A stretch of 64,000 nt of DNA from positions 1,984,001 through 2,048,000 of the forward strand of contig NZ_CP154631.1 in the NCBI RefSeq assembly GCF_039555755.1, in the 5' to 3' direction. A program made the translations under genes and the position numbers. The stretch comes from Pseudomonas sediminis (GTDB lineage Bacteria; Pseudomonadota; Gammaproteobacteria; Pseudomonadales; Pseudomonadaceae). Positions 1 through 7,842 of the stretch are shown in pieces (positions within the stretch are counted from its first letter, which is position 1; the number at the start of each line of letters is the position of its first letter). Below the pieces are notes generated by a model. That model ran no database searches, had not been told where the DNA came from, and saw only the letters and a list, made by a program, of their open reading frames with translations.

Positions 1-138
1 AACGAAGTCGCGCCTGAGGAAATCGAGCGCATGCGTGAGCAGGTGCGTCCGACCGTCGAGAAGCTGGTCGCCGAGTATGGCCCAGCGCTGATGGATGAAA
101 TGAACGCCGAGATCGCCAAGGTCCGCAACGCTCAGTAA
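1..138 (+). CDS. C-terminal end of a TRAP-type (DctP-like) solute-binding protein, partial
   Basis: Only the last 45 residues are in the window; the frame is open from base 1 to the TAA at 136-138. The tail is a charged amphipathic helix (EEIERMRE, then LVAEYGPALMDEMNAEIAKVR), which resembles the C-terminal helix of periplasmic DctP-family binding proteins of TRAP transporters. If so, it would bind an organic acid in the periplasm, which fits the hydroxyacid enzymes that follow 65 bp downstream on the same strand. Too little sequence is present for certainty; another helical C-terminus could look similar. Confidence 0.45.
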   Translation, partial: NEVAPEEIERMREQVRPTVEKLVAEYGPALMDEMNAEIAKVRNAQ

Positions 139-203
139 CCCTTTACGTCTGTGCTCGGCACGGCTGATGCCGGGCACAGTCGCTACATGCAAGGTGGAGT
201 CTC

Positions 204-1121
204 ATGACCGCTATCAATGTTGGGTTCATCGGCCTCGGGTTGATGGGCCATGCCATGGCCAGCAACATCCAGAACAAGGGCTTCAGCCTCGGAGTTACGG
301 CGCACCGCAACCGTCAGCCGGTCGAGGATCTGGTCAGCAAGGGCGCCCGCGAATACGCCAATGCCGCCGAGCTGACGCGTGCCGTCGACGTGGTGCTGCT
401 GTGTCTGCCAGGCACGGCGGAAGTCGGCCGCGCTCTGGCTGGCGAGACCGGTATTCTCGCTGGCTTGCGCCCGGGGCAGATCGTCGTCGATTGCAGCACG
501 GGTGATCCGAATCGCACCGCCGAGCTGGCCTCGCAGGTGGTTGCACAAGGCGGCCATTATCTCGATACGCCGGTCAACCGGACCCCCAAGGATGCCGTGG
601 CCGGACGCCTCAATGTGCTCGCCGGCGGCGATGCCGAGGTGCTCGACAAGGTGCGCCCGGTGCTCGAGTGTTTCTCCGAGACCATCCACCACCTTGGCCC
701 CCTGGGCTCAGGCCACAAGGCCAAGGTTATCCACAACTTCATTTCCCAGGGCAATGCCACCATTCTCGCCGAGGCGTTCTGCACGGCGGCGAAGAATGGT
801 ATCGACCTGGCCGCATTCGCCGAGATCTGCAGCATGAGCGGCGGCTACAGCCGCACCTTCGAGCGGATCATTCCCTATGTCCTGAAAGGCGACGATTCCG
901 GGCAGCAGTTCGCCCTGGCCAACTGCGAGAAGGACATGCGCTATTACACCGAGCTGACCAAGCTGACTCCGACCACCGGCATCGTTTCCGACGCGGTGTA
1001 CCAGACCTTCATGCTGGCCAAGGTGCTCGGCCACGGCGACAAGTACGTACCGCGCCTGTTTGACGTGCTGGGCGAAATCAATGGTGTACGGGTCAGCGCC
1101 CGTCAGGAGGACAAGGTATGA
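204..1121 (+). CDS. NAD(P)-dependent oxidoreductase, 3-hydroxyisobutyrate dehydrogenase / tartronate-semialdehyde reductase family
   Basis: A 305-residue beta-hydroxyacid dehydrogenase. The N-terminus has the Rossmann motif GFIGLGLMGHAMA (residues 7-19). The family substrate-binding stretch is replaced by VVDCSTGDPNRTAEL near residue 95, and the catalytic lysine lies in GSGHKAKVIHNF near residue 172. Family members oxidise beta-hydroxy acids or reduce semialdehydes with NAD(P). The gene overlaps the next one by 4 bp (ATGA), so the two are translationally coupled and probably act on successive intermediates. A GGTGGAG ribosome site precedes the ATG at 204. The exact substrate cannot be read from sequence; L-threonate/4-hydroxy acid dehydrogenases of the LtnD type are alternatives. 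Confidence 0.85.
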   Translation: MTAINVGFIGLGLMGHAMASNIQNKGFSLGVTAHRNRQPVEDLVSKGAREYANAAELTRAVDVVLLCLPGTAEVGRALAGETGILAGLRPGQIVVDCSTGDPNRTAELASQVVAQGGHYLDTPVNRTPKDAVAGRLNVLAGGDAEVLDKVRPVLECFSETIHHLGPLGSGHKAKVIHNFISQGNATILAEAFCTAAKNGIDLAAFAEICSMSGGYSRTFERIIPYVLKGDDSGQQFALANCEKDMRYYTELTKLTPTTGIVSDAVYQTFMLAKVLGHGDKYVPRLFDVLGEINGVRVSARQEDKV

Positions 1122-1966
1122 AACTGCTGCGTTACGGCCCGCTGGGCAAGGAAAAACCGGCTCTGGTTGCGGCCGATGGCAGCCTGCGCGATTTGTCACA
1201 GCACGTGCCCGATATCAACCCGCAGACGCTCGACGCCAAGGCACTCGATGAGCTGCGTGCGCTCGATCCGGCCAGCCTGCCGCGAGTCGAGGATGGTGTT
1301 CGTATCGGCACGCCCATCGCCAATATCGGCAAGCTGCTGTGCGTCGGGCTGAACTATGCCGACCATGCCAAGGAATCCAACCTGCCGGTGCCCAGCGAAC
1401 CGGTGCTGTTCATGAAGGCGACCAGTGCCATCTGTGGGCCGAACGATCAGGTGATCATTCCGCGCGGCTCGGAAAAGACCGACTGGGAAGTGGAGCTGGG
1501 CATCGTCATCGGGCGCAAGGCGCAGTACGTCGAACGTGAGCAGGCGCTGGAGCATGTTGCCGGCTACTGCATCGTCAATGACGTTTCCGAGCGCGCCTAC
1601 CAACTCGAAAGGGGCGGCACCTGGGACAAGGGCAAGGGCTGCGACACCTTCGCGCCCATCGGTCCCTGGCTGGTGACGCCTGACGAAATCGCCGATCTGC
1701 GCAATCTCGATATGCACCTGAGCGTGAATGGCGAGACCCGGCAGAACGGCAACACTCGCACGATGATCTTCTCCATCGACGAGATCGTCAGCTACATCAG
1801 CCAGTTCATGACGCTCAACCCGGGTGACGTGATCTGCACCGGCACGCCGCCAGGCGTGGGCGCGGGCATGAAACCGCCACAGTTTCTCAAGGCCGGCGAC
1901 CGCATGCATCTCAGCATCAGCGGCCTGGGTGAGCAGCGCCAGAACGTGGTGGCCTGGCAGCGTTGA
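1118..1966 (+). CDS. Fumarylacetoacetate hydrolase (FAH) family protein, acylpyruvate/2,4-diketo acid hydrolase-like
   Basis: A 282-residue protein with a short N-terminal domain followed by the FAH C-terminal catalytic domain starting at about residue 70 (KLLCVGLNYADHAKE). The metal ligands are recognisable as the ExE pair in WEVELGIVIG and the aspartate in IVNDVSERAY; the C-terminus carries the family motif DVICTGTPPGVG. The TWDKGKGCDTFAPIGPW segment is typical of the branch containing 2,4-diketo-3-deoxy-sugar acid hydrolases and proteins annotated as ureidoglycolate lyase. It starts within the stop of the upstream dehydrogenase, so the pair is one transcript. Expected reaction: hydrolytic C-C cleavage of a diketo acid in the cytoplasm; substrate unknown. 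Confidence 0.85.
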   Translation: MKLLRYGPLGKEKPALVAADGSLRDLSQHVPDINPQTLDAKALDELRALDPASLPRVEDGVRIGTPIANIGKLLCVGLNYADHAKESNLPVPSEPVLFMKATSAICGPNDQVIIPRGSEKTDWEVELGIVIGRKAQYVEREQALEHVAGYCIVNDVSERAYQLERGGTWDKGKGCDTFAPIGPWLVTPDEIADLRNLDMHLSVNGETRQNGNTRTMIFSIDEIVSYISQFMTLNPGDVICTGTPPGVGAGMKPPQFLKAGDRMHLSISGLGEQRQNVVAWQR

Positions 1967-2015
1967 ACATTGGGCGGCGCCTGTCGCCCGCACCTGAACG
2001 AGATGAGGTTTGAAT

Positions 2016-3221
2016 ATGCAACGACGCCTTTACCCAGGGCGCGATTTTCGCCGTGCGCAGAATATTGACGAGTTGCGCGAGATGGCGCGCCGCCGGTTGC
2101 CGAACTTTTCCTTCGAGTATGTCGAGGGCGGCGCCGACGATGAGGTGACGCTCAGGCGTAACCGCAGCGTATTCGAGGGCATCACCCTGCAGCCGCGCAC
2201 ACTTGTCGATGTTGGCCAGCGCGATCTGGGGTGTCATTTCTTCGATCGTCCATCGAGTATGCCTTGTTTGATCGGCCCGACTGGCTTCAACGGCCTGCTG
2301 ACCGATCGTGGTGATTGGCACCTTGCCCAGGCGGCCACCCGTGCCGGTATTCCCTTCGTGCTGAGCAATGCTTCCACCGTCGCCATCGAAGAGATCGCTG
2401 CCATCGACGGGGTGCGTGCCTGGATGCAAATTTACCTGTACCGCACCCGCCAGCACGTTGCCGATCTGGTGGCGCGCTGCAAGGCACTGGAACTAGAGGC
2501 CATAGTGGTCACCACCGACAGTGCGATCCTCGGCAATCGTGAGTGGGACCGGCGCAATTACAGCCGGCCGCTGAAGCTCGACCTGCGCAATACCTTCGAC
2601 GTTGCGGCCCATCCTAGCTGGGTCTGGGATGTGCTGGTACCCCATGGCGTGCCGCGCTTCAAGAACCTGGGCAATCTGTTGAAGCCAGGGCAGGACTCGG
2701 TGAAAGGCGCGGCCAGTGCCATCGGCCAGGAGCTGGACGCCACCCTGAGCTGGCAGGACATCGCCTGGTTGCGCGACCTGTGGCCCGGAAAGCTCATTAT
2801 CAAGGGTCTGATGCATCCGGACGATGCGCCCCAGGCACTCAAGTACGGCGTCGATGGCGTGGTGCTGTCCAATCACGGCGGTCGCCAGCTCGATGGCGCA
2901 GTGTCGGCCATGGAGGTGCTGCCCGGTATCGTACGGCAGCTCAAGGGGCGCGTTAGCGTGTTCCTAGATGGTGGTTTCCGCCGCGGCACGGACATTCTCA
3001 AGGCCCGTCTGTTGGGCGCCGATGGGGTGTTCCTGGGGCGTGCGGGTCTTTATGGCCTGGCCGCGGGCAAAGGCCCGGGGGCCAGCCACGCGATCGAGAT
3101 CCTGCGTAGCGAGATGGACCGTTCCCTGGGGCTGCTGGGCTGCAGCAGCCTGGAGGAGCTGACCCCCGATCTGATCCACGATCCCGTCTGGCGCGGCTTG
3201 GCCGAAGCCATTCGTCGCTAG
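2016..3221 (+). CDS. FMN-dependent alpha-hydroxy acid dehydrogenase (LldD/MdlB/glycolate oxidase family)
   Basis: A 401-residue flavoprotein of the (S)-2-hydroxyacid oxidase/dehydrogenase family. The N-terminal FSFEYVEGGADDE motif contacts FMN. The catalytic histidine/arginine motif SNHGGRQLDG lies near residue 288 and the C-terminal FMN-phosphate motif is ADGVFLGRAGLYGLA. IIKGLMHPDDA holds the FMN-contacting lysine. I chose the ATG at 2016, behind GATGAGG, rather than an in-frame TTG six bases earlier. The insert after residue 170 is compatible with membrane-associated L-lactate or mandelate dehydrogenases. It oxidises a 2-hydroxy acid to a 2-keto acid, probably feeding the respiratory chain. 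It ends at a strong terminator and is the last gene of the rightward block. Confidence 0.85.
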   Translation: MQRRLYPGRDFRRAQNIDELREMARRRLPNFSFEYVEGGADDEVTLRRNRSVFEGITLQPRTLVDVGQRDLGCHFFDRPSSMPCLIGPTGFNGLLTDRGDWHLAQAATRAGIPFVLSNASTVAIEEIAAIDGVRAWMQIYLYRTRQHVADLVARCKALELEAIVVTTDSAILGNREWDRRNYSRPLKLDLRNTFDVAAHPSWVWDVLVPHGVPRFKNLGNLLKPGQDSVKGAASAIGQELDATLSWQDIAWLRDLWPGKLIIKGLMHPDDAPQALKYGVDGVVLSNHGGRQLDGAVSAMEVLPGIVRQLKGRVSVFLDGGFRRGTDILKARLLGADGVFLGRAGLYGLAAGKGPGASHAIEILRSEMDRSLGLLGCSSLEELTPDLIHDPVWRGLAEAIRR

Positions 3222-3229
3222 TTTTCCAA

Positions 3230-3275
3230 CTGCCTCGCACCCACCCACGAATCTGCAGGTGCGAGGCAGCTTTTT
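3230..3275 (+). terminator. Rho-independent terminator after the FMN dehydrogenase
   Basis: A perfect 12-bp stem (CTGCCTCGCACC, 3230-3241, with its complement at 3258-3269) is followed by CTTTTT. It begins 8 bp after the stop codon of the FMN dehydrogenase. Confidence 0.85.
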
Positions 3276-3351
3276 ATGACCTGCCATCCTTGGTAGCCAC
3301 CCTTTCGGGGGCATCGCATACTACGTTGAAAATGGCTCCCGGCTATTTTTT
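3267..3351. repeat. Intergenic repeat, copy 1 (CAGCTTTTT...CCTGCCATCC...)
   Basis: About 85 bp here resemble 51816-51899: both start CAGCTTTTT, then have CCTGCCATCC-TGG, a central GC-rich part, then CTCCCGG and a T-run. Both copies lie downstream of a rightward gene stop. This is a dispersed intergenic element of unknown role, seen directly by comparing the two copies. Confidence 0.6.
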
Positions 3352-3374
3352 ATCCCACTGACCTTCATGTTTTC

Positions 3375-3440
3375 GTAACCCGGATGCAATTCGGGGCAAA
3401 CCATCGCCCGACAAGCCACTCCCGGAGTGCATCCGGCTAC
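3375..3440. repeat. REP-like inverted repeat (GTAACCCGGATGCA ... TGCATCCGGCTAC)
   Basis: Two imperfectly complementary arms, 3375-3388 and 3428-3440, flank about 39 bp. The arm sequence is of the GTAGCCCGGATGCAATCCGG type that recurs at 42689 and 61958 in this window. It sits between two converging terminators, a usual place for REP-type elements. Confidence 0.55.
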
Positions 3441-3545
3441 GCATTAGGTGTCGATGCGCCGATCCAGCTTGTGTAGGAACGGTCGGACGGAGAACCGAAT
3501 TCGCGGATAAATCCGCTGCTACAGAGGCATAAGTTCATAAAAAAC

Positions 3546-3572
3546 GCCGCGACCCGGCAAGGGCATCGCGGC
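3546..3572 (-). terminator. Rho-independent terminator of the leftward Ldh2/Tct operon
   Basis: Read on the minus strand, a GCCGCGATGCCC / GGGTCGCGGC hairpin (one mismatch) is followed by GTTTTTT. It is 24 bp beyond the stop codon of the Ldh2-type dehydrogenase. Confidence 0.8.
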
Positions 3573-3595
3573 TTTTGTTTAACTGATCGGAGCAA

Positions 3596-4642
3596 TCAGA
3601 ACGGCCAATCGCTGCCGGCCTCGTTGGCCGCTCCACGCAGCGCCGCCAGCACATCGTCTGGCAACTCCAGCCCTTGCTCGAAGGCTTTGGCGCGGCGCGC
3701 GATGCCGGCGTGGCCCGGCATGCGCACCGGGTTTTGTGCCACCCGCGGACGACTTTCCAGGCATGCACCGACGAAGTGATCCATCTCTGCTTTCAGTTCA
3801 TTGACGCCACCGAAGAACGCTGGGTCGAAGGTCAGCACGGTCACCGCAGCGCCCCATTGCTTGACCCCGTCCTTGCGCCCGAAACCGCCCAAACCGGCAG
3901 TCAGCGCCTCGACCATAGTGCCAAGGGCGAAGCCCTTGTGGCCGAACTCCAGGCTGCCCAGTGGCAAGATCGCGCCCGGAGGCGTGCTGAAGTAGGCCGC
4001 TGTGTCGCGGGTCGGCTGGCCGTCCTGGCCGATCAGCGCGGCATGTTCCAGCTTGCCGCCAGCCTGATGGGTCTTGTTCACCAGGCCATTGGTGATGGTC
4101 GACATGCTGACGTCGATGAGAATCGGCTTCTCGCCGGTGGGAATGCCGATGCCCAGCGGATTGGGCGTGTACACCGGGTCGAGGCCGCCATGCGGTGCCA
4201 CCGAGGCCACGGCCGGGTCGGAAGTGAGTACCAGCGGAATCAGGTTCTGCTCGGTGTAGCGCTGCAGGTAGGCCGCCAGGCAGGCGATATGGTGCGAGCG
4301 GCGGATGGTCGCCACGCCGATGCCGAAGGTGCGGGCTGCCTGCGTGGTGAAGTCCAGCGCCTGCTCCACGCAGTAGGGGCCAAGCAGGTAGTCGGCGTCA
4401 TAGAGTCGCGCCGCCGGTGTCTGGCGGATGATTCGCAGACTTTCGGCATTGCCTTTGGCGTGGCCGGCGCGCAGGTCCTTGAGATAGCCCTGTGCCAGTT
4501 TCACGCCATGGGTGTGATGGCCGAGCAGATCGCCCTCGACCAGTACGCGGCTGACGACACTTGCCACGTCCGCGCTGACCTCAGCGTCGAGAAACAGCTG
4601 TTCGATGAATTGTTCGAGTTCTGCAGGGGCGATACGGCTCAT
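3596..4642 (-). CDS. Malate/L-lactate dehydrogenase family (Ldh2) NAD(P)-dependent oxidoreductase
   Basis: A 348-residue member of the Ldh2/YlbC/DpkA fold, unrelated to classical Rossmann dehydrogenases. Recognisable are EGDLLGHHTHGVKL (residues 35-48), the RRSHHIACLAAY region that holds the active-site histidine, the TPNPLGIGIP nucleotide-binding loop and LPLGSLEFGHKGFAL near the C-terminus. The long upstream extension of the frame is the antisense of tctA; the ATG at 4642 overlaps the tctA stop by 4 bp (ATGA), so it is coupled to the transporter. The family includes malate, sulfolactate, ureidoglycolate and 2,3-diketogulonate enzymes. Coupling to a Tct importer suggests that it oxidises the imported 2-hydroxy acid; the substrate is inferred only. 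Confidence 0.85.
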   Translation of the reverse strand: MSRIAPAELEQFIEQLFLDAEVSADVASVVSRVLVEGDLLGHHTHGVKLAQGYLKDLRAGHAKGNAESLRIIRQTPAARLYDADYLLGPYCVEQALDFTTQAARTFGIGVATIRRSHHIACLAAYLQRYTEQNLIPLVLTSDPAVASVAPHGGLDPVYTPNPLGIGIPTGEKPILIDVSMSTITNGLVNKTHQAGGKLEHAALIGQDGQPTRDTAAYFSTPPGAILPLGSLEFGHKGFALGTMVEALTAGLGGFGRKDGVKQWGAAVTVLTFDPAFFGGVNELKAEMDHFVGACLESRPRVAQNPVRMPGHAGIARRAKAFEQGLELPDDVLAALRGAANEAGSDWPF

Positions 4643-6174
4643 TCGAGTGCTTCCTTGGGCTTGGTCAGGGCGCGTGGGTAGCGCATGCGCCAGTACTTGG
4701 CGAGCAACGGGAACAGGGCCACCAGCAGTACGAGCGAGGCCAGGCCGATGCTGATCGGGCGCTCGACGAAGGCCAGCAGATTGCCGTTGGCCTTGATCAT
4801 CGAGGTCATGAAATTGCTTTCCAGGATATTGCCCAGCACCAGGCCCAGGATCGCCGGGGCGATGGGGAAGTCGGCGCTGGCGATCAGGTAGGCGACCACG
4901 CCGCAGATCAACATGATCCACACGTCGGTGATGCTGTTGTTGATGGCAAAGGCGCCGACGATGCAGAAGCACAGGATGATCGGCATCAGCACGCGGGTTG
5001 GCGTGACGGCAAAGACGTGGGCGCTGCGAATCGCCAGGTAGCCGATGGGGATCAGGATCAGGTTGGCGACGAAGAATGCGGTGAACAGACCGTAGGCCAT
5101 GGCGCTGTTGTCCATGAAGATGGTCGGGCCGGGGTTCATGCCCTTCATGTACAGCACGCCGATCACGATGGCGGTGATCGAGTCGCCTGGAATGCCGAAC
5201 ACCAGAGCCGGCACCCAGGCACCCGCTACCGCAGCGTTGTTCGCCGAGCCGGCGTCGACCAGACCCTCGATATGACCTTTGCCATAGGCTTCGGGCGTCT
5301 TCGAGCGTTTCTTGCTGACGGCGTAGCAGATCCAGGCGGCGATGTCCGCGCCGGCACCCGGCAGTGCGCCGATGAAGGCGCCCAGGCTGCTGCCGCGGAT
5401 CACGTTCTTCCAGTAGCGCTTGAGGTGCATCGGCACCAGGCCGAAGACGCTGCCGCTCTGGGGGGCGATGTCCTGGGCCGAGCCGTTGTCATTGGCCTTG
5501 TCCCTCGGTTGAGCGTAGAGCTTCATGACCTCGTACATGGCGAAGAAGCCGATCATCACCGGAATGAAGTTGATCCCGGCCATCAGGTCCGGCACGTCGA
5601 AGGTGAAGCGCGGCGCACCGGTGACCAGGTCCAGGCCGACGGTGGCCAGCAGCAATCCGACCAGCAGTGACAGGAATCCCTTGATCGCCGAACCGGTGGA
5701 GATGAACACCGCGCTGCCGAGGCCGAGCACGGCCAGCCAGAAGTATTCGAAGGAGCTGAAGTTCAGCGCGAACTCAGCCAGCGAAGGCGCAATCATCACC
5801 AGCACCAGGGTGCCGGTCAGACCGCCGATCACCGAGCAGGAGACGTTTACCCCCAATGCTTCGCGGGCACGACCCATGCGCCCGAGCGCGGCTGAGTCGG
5901 CGACGTAGGCCGCTGATGCCGGTGTGCCGGGGATGTTCAGGTAGGTGCCGGGGATGTCGCCGGCGAAGATCGCCATGGCCGCAGTGGTGATGATCGCGGC
6001 GATGGCGGCAGTGGGCTCCATGGCGAAGGTGATAGGCACCAGCAACGCAACGGCCATGGTGGCCGAAAGGCCTGGAATGGCGCCGACGAAAACGCCGAAC
6101 AGCGCTGCAATGATGATCACAAACAGCGTCTGGAAATTGAAAACGAGCAAGATGCCGTCGAGTAGTTCGTTCAT
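4639..6174 (-). CDS. tctA: Tripartite tricarboxylate transporter, large permease TctA
   Basis: A 511-residue polytopic membrane protein of the TctA family (usual length about 500). Signature segments are GAIPGLSATMAVALLVPITF near residue 30, the GDIPGTYLNIPGTPASAA motif near residue 70, and GALPGAGADIAAW and FGIPGDSITA in the second half, giving the internal duplication typical of TctA. It forms the channel subunit of a secondary, cation-coupled importer that works with a periplasmic binding protein. Gene order tctC-tctB-tctA on the minus strand is standard. There are 10 bp between tctB and tctA. Confidence 0.95.
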   Translation of the reverse strand: MNELLDGILLVFNFQTLFVIIIAALFGVFVGAIPGLSATMAVALLVPITFAMEPTAAIAAIITTAAMAIFAGDIPGTYLNIPGTPASAAYVADSAALGRMGRAREALGVNVSCSVIGGLTGTLVLVMIAPSLAEFALNFSSFEYFWLAVLGLGSAVFISTGSAIKGFLSLLVGLLLATVGLDLVTGAPRFTFDVPDLMAGINFIPVMIGFFAMYEVMKLYAQPRDKANDNGSAQDIAPQSGSVFGLVPMHLKRYWKNVIRGSSLGAFIGALPGAGADIAAWICYAVSKKRSKTPEAYGKGHIEGLVDAGSANNAAVAGAWVPALVFGIPGDSITAIVIGVLYMKGMNPGPTIFMDNSAMAYGLFTAFFVANLILIPIGYLAIRSAHVFAVTPTRVLMPIILCFCIVGAFAINNSITDVWIMLICGVVAYLIASADFPIAPAILGLVLGNILESNFMTSMIKANGNLLAFVERPISIGLASLVLLVALFPLLAKYWRMRYPRALTKPKEALE

Positions 6175-6184
6175 GCGTGTTTCC

Positions 6185-6637
6185 TCAGAAACCCAGAGGG
6201 CCGACGGGCAAAGGGACCTTGAGCAGGTGGCCGAAGGACAGGCTGATCACCGCCGTGGCCAGCGCAGCGATGACGATGGCGGGCAGTACGCGAACACCGC
6301 GTTGCACAAGCAGCACCAGCATGATCAGCAGCATCATCGTGGCCGCGCCCAGCACGTCGCTGAGGTAGATGTAGGCCACCACCAGGATGCCCGGCAGAAT
6401 CACCGCGAAGCTGGGCAGGGGCAGGCGGGGTGTGCTTTGGTCCGGCCCACTGGCGCGCAGCTGGCGCAGGGCGCTGATGCTTAGCAGCAGACCTCCTACG
6501 GTCATGCCGATGGCAATCAGGGAAGGAAACAGGTCGGCCCCGTACTGCATGCCCGGTACGGCGGGGAACTCACGCGCGAGCAGCCATACGGTGATGCCAA
6601 GGGCGATGAAAATGATGCCGAACAGAAGGTCTTTCAT
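6185..6637 (-). CDS. tctB: Tripartite tricarboxylate transporter, small permease TctB
   Basis: A 150-residue protein with four predicted membrane spans (starting with LLFGIIFIALGITVWLLA). I chose the ATG at 6637 because the longer frame runs through the hairpin between tctC and tctB. It is the small membrane subunit of the Tct importer. The family is poorly conserved; assignment rests on size, topology and the position between tctC and tctA. Expression relative to tctC is probably reduced by the hairpin at 6668-6694. Confidence 0.9.
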   Translation of the reverse strand: MKDLLFGIIFIALGITVWLLAREFPAVPGMQYGADLFPSLIAIGMTVGGLLLSISALRQLRASGPDQSTPRLPLPSFAVILPGILVVAYIYLSDVLGAATMMLLIMLVLLVQRGVRVLPAIVIAALATAVISLSFGHLLKVPLPVGPLGF

Positions 6638-6667
6638 GGTGCGTTCTCGAACTGCTGGAACAAAAGC

Positions 6668-6694
6668 ATGCGACGCCCCGACGGGGCGTCGCAT
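6668..6694 (-). promoter_or_regulatory. Strong hairpin between tctC and tctB (attenuation or mRNA-stabilising element)
   Basis: A perfect 12-bp stem, ATGCGACGCCCC with its complement, encloses a 3-nt loop. It lies 10 bp after the tctC stop and about 30 bp before the tctB start, with no T-run. Such hairpins commonly protect the mRNA of the abundant binding protein or reduce read-through to the permease genes; that role is inferred. Confidence 0.65.
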
Positions 6695-6703
6695 CGGATG
6701 AAG

Positions 6704-7687
6704 TCACTTCTTCATGCCGATCTTTTCGATGATGCCGCCCATGTACGCGTTGTTGTCGACCAGGAATTTCTTGAAGTCCTCGCCCTTGTGCCATTCGACA
6801 CCGAAACCCTGGCGCTTCATGAAGTCCTGGTAGAACTCGCTGTTGTAGGCCTTCTCCAGGGCGTCCTCGAGTTTGGCCACCACGGCCGGGTCCATGCCTT
6901 TGGGGCCGGCGACACCGCGCCACTCACCCAGCGAGTAGTCGCTGCCGATGCTCTCCTTGATCGTCGGGATATCCGGGAAGGCCGGGTTGCGCTCGGGGGA
7001 AAGAATCGCCAGGCCCTTGGCCTTGCCGGCTTCGATCATCGAGCGGGCTTCGGGTACCGAGGACGGGACGAGTTCGATGCTGCCAGCGGCCAGTTCGACC
7101 ATGGCCGGAGCGGCGCCCTGGCTGGGAATCCAGGTGACCTTGTTGGGCTCGATGCCGCGATCCATCAGCAGGCCGGCGAAGGCCACATGCCAGATGCCGC
7201 CCAGGCCGGTACCGGAAGCCTTGAAGGTACCCTTCGGCTTGTCGGCGATGTCCTTCAGGAGCTCTTCGACGTTGCTGTACGGCGCATCGGCGCTGACCTG
7301 TACGCCCGGGTAGTCGTAGTTGGTCATGGCCAGGGGCGTGAAGTCCTCGTGGGTGATCTTGGTCAGCCCCTGCCAGTGCATCATGTTCAGCTCACCGGTC
7401 ACGAAGCCCAGGGTGTAGCCGTCGGGTTTGGCGCTGGCCATCACTGTGTGGCCCACCACGCTGCCACCGCCGGGACGGTTGACCACGTTGATGGTGACGC
7501 CCAACTCCTTCTCCAGCGCCGTGGCGATACCGCGTGCGGCAGAGTCGCTGCCGCCACCGGCGGCCCACGGCACGATCAGTTGGATGGGTTTGTTCGGGTA
7601 TTCGGCCATGGCTGCCACTGGGGCGCCCAGAAGGGAAAAGCCGAGGGCGAGGCTGAGCGGGCGAAGCAGAGTGCTTAGCTTGATCAT
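6704..7687 (-). CDS. tctC: Tripartite tricarboxylate transporter substrate-binding protein TctC
   Basis: A 327-residue periplasmic protein with a Sec signal peptide (hydrophobic core to AMA-EYP, about residue 28). The mature start YPNKPIQLIVPWAAGGGSD is the diagnostic TctC/Bug motif, followed by VVNRPGGGSVVGHTVMA and KPDGYTLGFV. It captures a small carboxylate in the periplasm and delivers it to TctAB. As the first gene of the operon it lies downstream of an inverted repeat (7818-7832) that could be the operator for the neighbouring LysR regulator. The ligand cannot be assigned; Bug-family proteins vary widely. Confidence 0.93.
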   Translation of the reverse strand: MIKLSTLLRPLSLALGFSLLGAPVAAMAEYPNKPIQLIVPWAAGGGSDSAARGIATALEKELGVTINVVNRPGGGSVVGHTVMASAKPDGYTLGFVTGELNMMHWQGLTKITHEDFTPLAMTNYDYPGVQVSADAPYSNVEELLKDIADKPKGTFKASGTGLGGIWHVAFAGLLMDRGIEPNKVTWIPSQGAAPAMVELAAGSIELVPSSVPEARSMIEAGKAKGLAILSPERNPAFPDIPTIKESIGSDYSLGEWRGVAGPKGMDPAVVAKLEDALEKAYNSEFYQDFMKRQGFGVEWHKGEDFKKFLVDNNAYMGGIIEKIGMKK

Positions 7688-7817
7688 GAAAGGTCACCTA
7701 TTGAAGTTATTTTGAGTGAGGTGCAGCTAGGTTCCGCTTGAACGAGTCGGCCAGGCAGATGGCACGGCGTGGAATCAAAGCCAGGCCGAAACTAGGCAAC
7801 TCTGGGGGAGGTGTCTA

Positions 7818-7832
7818 ATGAGGCTTTCTCAT
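7818..7832. promoter_or_regulatory. Inverted repeat, candidate LysR operator for tctCBA
   Basis: ATGAG-GCTTT-CTCAT is a 5-bp perfect inverted repeat about 130 bp upstream of tctC, just past the 3' end of the LysR gene. It resembles the palindrome at 13533-13555, which has a similar GCTTTC-ATTAG core. The role is inferred. Confidence 0.4.
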
Positions 7833-7842
7833 CGAGTCATAA

